From Pseudomonadota bacterium (GTDB taxonomy: Bacteria; Pseudomonadota; Gammaproteobacteria; Burkholderiales; Burkholderiaceae_C): DNA of 8,837 nt. The position numbers were made by a program, and so were the translations under genes. Where the stretch lies: the NCBI GenBank assembly GCA_023394015.1, contig JAEXBL010000276.1, positions 1 to 8,837 on the forward strand, read 5' to 3'. Positions 6,748-8,837 of the stretch are shown here, piece after piece. The notes under the pieces were generated by a model that searched no databases, was not told the DNA's origin, and saw only the letters and a program-made list of their open reading frames with translations. Position 1 is the stretch's first letter. Each line of letters begins with the position of its first letter.

Positions 6748-7390
6748 GCGCGGCGTAGCGGCGTTCCAGCCGCTGGAAGGCCCAGGTCAGCACCAGCGTC
6801 ATCAGCAGGTAGAAAGCGGCGGCGACGATGAAGGGCGTGATGGTGAAGTCGCGCTGCACGATGCCGCGCGCGGCGCGCAGCAAATCGTTCAGCGCCAGCA
6901 CGTAAATCAGCGAGGTGTCCTTGACCAGGGTGATGGTCTCGTTGGCCAGCGGCGGCAGCGTGCGGCGCAGCACCTGCGGCATGACGATGCGGCGCATGGT
7001 CTGCGGGTAGCTCATGCCCAGCGCCTTGGCGCCCTCGTACTGGCCGCGGTCGATCGACTGGATGCCGGCGCGGAAGATCTCGGCGAAATAGGCCGCGTAG
7101 TTGAGCGCAAAGGCCACCACCGCGGCCGGAAAGTCGGGCAGGCGGATGCCCACGTAGGGCACGAAAGGCAGTGCGTAGTAAACGAACAGCAGTTGCAGCA
7201 TCAGCGGCGTGCCGCGCATCAGCCAGATGAAGCTGCTGACCGCGTGCCGCAGCGCCGCCCAGCGCGACAGCCGCACCAGCGCCAGCCCCAGGCCCAGCGG
7301 CAGCGCCAGCACCAGGGTGATCACGAACAGCTTGAGCGTGACCAGCGAACCCTCGGCCAGCGGGGGCAGCAGGCTCAGGATGTAGTCCAT
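6737..7390 (-). CDS. Polar amino acid ABC transporter, permease protein
   Basis: A 217-residue inner-membrane permease of the HisM/GlnP family. Hydrophobic stretches lie at about 16-40, 52-80, 86-110, 160-172 and 186-205, consistent with five transmembrane helices. The SFIWLMRGTPLMLQLLFVYY block (53-72) and the cytoplasmic EAA loop EGAKALGMSYPQTMRRIVMPQ (119-139), which docks the ATPase, are diagnostic. Only one permease gene is present in the operon, so the transporter probably works as a permease homodimer. The start ATG 7390 lacks a good Shine-Dalgarno (the upstream bases are pyrimidine-rich). It lies 206 bases after the substrate-binding protein stop, across a large inverted repeat. Its stop lies inside the start region of the ATPase gene, so those two are probably translationally coupled. 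Confidence 0.95.
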   Translation of the reverse strand: MDYILSLLPPLAEGSLVTLKLFVITLVLALPLGLGLALVRLSRWAALRHAVSSFIWLMRGTPLMLQLLFVYYALPFVPYVGIRLPDFPAAVVAFALNYAAYFAEIFRAGIQSIDRGQYEGAKALGMSYPQTMRRIVMPQVLRRTLPPLANETITLVKDTSLIYVLALNDLLRAARGIVQRDFTITPFIVAAAFYLLMTLVLTWAFQRLERRYAAHDA

Positions 7391-7406
7391 GGGAAGGCGC
7401 TGAAGT

Positions 7407-7559
7407 CCGGACGCGAAGGACGCAAAGGTGCCGCGAAGAACGCAAAAAATTCAGATTGCAACTCTGCCGGCCCGCCAGAACGGCGCCGTGAATCCAAGCC
7501 TGAACGGCTTGAATGATTTTTTGCGTCCTCTGCGAATCCTTCGCGTCCTTTGCGTCCGG
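7407..7559. repeat. Large imperfect inverted repeat inside the ABC operon
   Basis: The 206-base gap 7391-7596 between the binding-protein and permease genes has no gene. Two 44-base arms, 7407-7450 and 7516-7559, are inverted copies with 36 of 44 positions matching by my alignment; several mismatches become G-U pairs in RNA. Each arm reads as CC plus four units of 9, 9, 11 and 9 bases (GGACGCGAA, GGACGCAAA, GGTGCCGCGAA, GAACGCAAA in the left arm) and then an A run. The 65-base centre holds a CAAGCC/GGCTTG hairpin (7495-7511) and a 10-base palindrome ACGGCGCCGT (7480-7489). In the operon mRNA this would fold into a long stem just after the binding-protein stop. It resembles intergenic REP-type elements that protect the upstream message and uncouple expression of the binding protein from the permease. 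I see no transposase or flanking target duplication. Confidence 0.8.
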
Positions 7560-7596
7560 CTGTGGGGTGTTGGCTGTTCGGCTTTCCAGCGGCCGC

Positions 7597-8430
7597 TTAT
7601 TTCAGGATATTTTTGCCGAACCACTGCTCGGCGATCTTCGCCGCGCTGCCATCGGCCTTCATGTCGGCCAGCGCCTTGTCCAGGCGCTCGTGCAGCAGTG
7701 TGTCTTCCTTGCGCACGCCGACGCCGTAGTCCTCGGTGCCGAAGTGCTCTTCCAGCACGGCGTACTCGCCCGGCTTCTTGGCGGTGTAGTAGCGGCCCAC
7801 CACCTCGTCCAGCACCACCGCCTCGACGCGGCCGGTGGCGAGATCCATCAGCGCGGTGACGTTGTCGCCGTATTTCTTCAGCTCCTTGAAGCTCTTGGCC
7901 GTGGCCTCGTCGCGGCCGATGGCATCGATGGCGCTGGAGCCGTCCTGCACGCCGACCAGCTTGCCGGCCATGTCGGCCTTGGTCTTGATCGGCGAGTCGC
8001 CCTTGACCACGATGATCTGGTGGTTCTCCATGTAGGGCGCGGTGAAGGCGATGTTCTTCTTGCGCTCCTCGGTGATGGTCAGGCCGTTCCACAGCGCATC
8101 CACGCGCTGGCCGTTCAGCTCGGCCTCCTTGGCGTTCCAGTCGATCGGCTTGAACTCGACCTCCACGCCCAGGTGCTGGGCGGCGGCGCGCGCCATGTCG
8201 ATGTCGAAGCCGACCAGCTGGCCCTTCTCGTCGCGAAAGCCCATGGGCGGGAAGTTGTCGTCCAGGCCGATGACGATCTTGCTGGGCAGCGCGGGAGCCG
8301 GTGCGGCAGCCGGGGCGGCGGCGGGCGCGGCCGACGACGGCGCAGGCGCGGGGGCTTCGGTCTTGCTGCAGCCGTAGAGCGCGGCGCTGGTGGCGGCCAG
8401 GAGGATCAGACGACGGGAAATCTTGGTCAT
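7597..8430 (-). CDS. Amino acid ABC transporter substrate-binding lipoprotein
   Basis: A 277-residue periplasmic binding protein (SBP_bac_3 family) that captures a polar amino acid for the permease/ATPase encoded downstream. Residues 1-20 are a signal peptide (SRR, then LILLAATSAALYG) ending in C21, so it is probably lipid-anchored; the lipobox LYGC has an unusual Tyr at -2. Residues 26-49 are an almost pure Ala/Pro/Ser linker. The binding domain starts near 51 (IVIGLDDNFPPMGFRDEKG, FDIDMARA). R123 in the TITEERKK block is the expected alpha-carboxylate ligand and D208 (AVVLDEVV) the expected alpha-amino ligand. The WNGLTIT variant (114-120) replaces the usual A-G-x-T-I-T. The ligand cannot be told from sequence alone. 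It is the first gene of the operon; ATG 8430 has no strong Shine-Dalgarno. Confidence 0.94.
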   Translation of the reverse strand: MTKISRRLILLAATSAALYGCSKTEAPAPAPSSAAPAAAPAAAPAPALPSKIVIGLDDNFPPMGFRDEKGQLVGFDIDMARAAAQHLGVEVEFKPIDWNAKEAELNGQRVDALWNGLTITEERKKNIAFTAPYMENHQIIVVKGDSPIKTKADMAGKLVGVQDGSSAIDAIGRDEATAKSFKELKKYGDNVTALMDLATGRVEAVVLDEVVGRYYTAKKPGEYAVLEEHFGTEDYGVGVRKEDTLLHERLDKALADMKADGSAAKIAEQWFGKNILK

Positions 8431-8515
8431 GGGGCAGTTTTCTTGATGGCAAAGGCTGGCCGACCAACGCGGCCGAACCCCTTATGGTAGCCGCCTGCGC
8501 GCGCCAGGCCGCCGC
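8431..8515 (-). promoter_or_regulatory. Promoter/leader region of the ABC transporter operon
   Basis: This 85-base gap between the acetyltransferase stop and the binding-protein start must hold the operon promoter unless it reads through. The only AT-rich patch gives TACCAT (8489-8484 on the minus strand) as a possible -10; no convincing -35 sits upstream. Two inverted repeats flank it. GCCTG/CAGGC (8493-8497 and 8505-8509), with no U-tract, could end the acetyltransferase message weakly. GGCCG/CGGCC (8458-8462 and 8470-8474) would lie in the leader. Either could also be an operator, but nothing here identifies the regulator. Confidence 0.3.
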
Positions 8516-8837
8516 TCAGAGTGCCCGCGCCATCGGGATGTGCGGGATGCCCACTTCCTCGTAGGGCGCGCCGTCGGGCGCGTAGCCCAAGCGGCGGTAA
8601 AAGCCCTCGGCGCTGCGCTGCGCGCCGAGCACGATGCGCTGCTCGCCACGCGCGCTGGCCGCCTGCTCCAGCGCCTGGATGATGAGCCGCCCCACCCCGC
8701 TGCCGCGCAGCGCGCGGTCCACCGCCATGCGGCCGATGCGCGCCGTGCCGCTGCCGGGCGAGCCCTCGGGCAGCAGGCGGCCGGTGGCCACCGGCATGCC
8801 GAGCGCGTTGCTGACCACCGCGTGCACGGCCGTGGCA
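8516..8837 (-). CDS. GNAT family N-acetyltransferase, 5' end cut by window edge
   Basis: The frame is open from the right window edge to TGA at 8516, giving about 107 residues. A GTG at 8827 could be read as a start, but the open frame continues past the edge and the protein would then lack its N-terminal strands, so the gene is more likely truncated by the window. The acetyl-CoA motif A is clear: ARIGRMAVDRALRGSGVGRLI, with the pyrophosphate-binding loop RGSGVG (R/Q-x-x-G-x-G type), followed by a helix and then FYRRLGYAPDG, the motif B region common in GNATs. The C-terminal PYEEVGIPHIPM segment resembles ElaA/YjcF-like small-molecule acetyltransferases. The acceptor substrate is unknown. It lies upstream of the ABC operon on the same strand with an 85-base gap; no functional link is evident. 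Confidence 0.88.
   Translation of the reverse strand, partial: ATAVHAVVSNALGMPVATGRLLPEGSPGSGTARIGRMAVDRALRGSGVGRLIIQALEQAASARGEQRIVLGAQRSAEGFYRRLGYAPDGAPYEEVGIPHIPMARAL

Noticed and set aside
7407..7559. CRISPR array
   Set aside because: The repeated units are 9-11 bases, adjacent and inverted. There are no 25-40 base direct repeats with unique spacers and no cas genes.
7391..7596. Insertion sequence or miniature transposon
   Set aside because: There is an inverted repeat, but no transposase fragment and no visible target-site duplication next to the arms. The unit structure fits a REP-like or regulatory repeat better, so I called it only a repeat.
7451..8467. 338-residue minus-strand open frame over the binding-protein gene and repeat, and the 325-residue plus-strand frame at 7513-8490
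   Set aside because: Both are shadows of the clearly recognisable substrate-binding protein and show Arg/Gly-rich low-complexity sequence. The apparent coding in the repeat region comes from these shadows.
1..8837. Undescribed multi-gene system or genomic island
   Set aside because: Nearly every base belongs to recognisable core or metabolic genes of uniform composition, and there are no integrase, toxin, tRNA or phage genes. I found no cluster of unknown genes.

Overview
This is a GC-rich window (my reading is about 70% G+C, with strong G/C bias at third codon positions). It looks like the chromosome of a betaproteobacterium, most likely Burkholderiales and probably a Comamonadaceae-type genome. 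The placement is an inference from three things: the gene order ygfZ / mltG-tmk-holB-pilZ-tatD, the sequence style of the proteins, and the codon bias. No marker gene such as rRNA is present.

Region 1 (1-4002, minus strand) is a compact housekeeping operon transcribed right to left: mltG (endolytic murein transglycosylase), tmk (thymidylate kinase), holB (DNA polymerase III delta prime), a type IV pilus PilZ protein, and a TatD-family hydrolase cut by the left window edge. mltG/tmk overlap by ATGA and tmk/holB by GTGA, which suggests translational coupling. The cluster mixes cell-wall synthesis, dTTP supply, the clamp loader, pilus assembly and a metal-dependent nuclease. A GC-rich stem-loop separates pilZ from tatD.

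Region 2 (4003-5949, plus strand) starts at a divergent intergenic stretch of about 47 bases. It holds ygfZ (folate-binding Fe-S cluster maintenance protein), then a short promoter-bearing gap and a SMP-30/gluconolactonase-family six-bladed propeller hydrolase with a complete predicted metal site.

Region 3 (5971-8430, minus strand) is a polar amino acid ABC importer operon: a lipoprotein substrate-binding protein first, then a 206-base gap holding a large imperfect inverted repeat, then the permease, then the ATPase, whose start overlaps the permease stop. The operon ends in a likely hairpin plus U-tract terminator in the 21-base convergent gap with the SMP-30 gene. At the right edge (8516-8837, minus) is the C-terminal part of a GNAT acetyltransferase.

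Overall the window is ordinary core and metabolic DNA. I see no phage, insertion sequence, CRISPR, RNA gene or defence genes, and I do not find an undescribed multi-gene system. The most interesting non-coding structure is the inverted repeat inside the ABC operon (7407-7559). Each of its arms is built from the same series of 9, 9, 11 and 9-base GGACGCRAA-like units.
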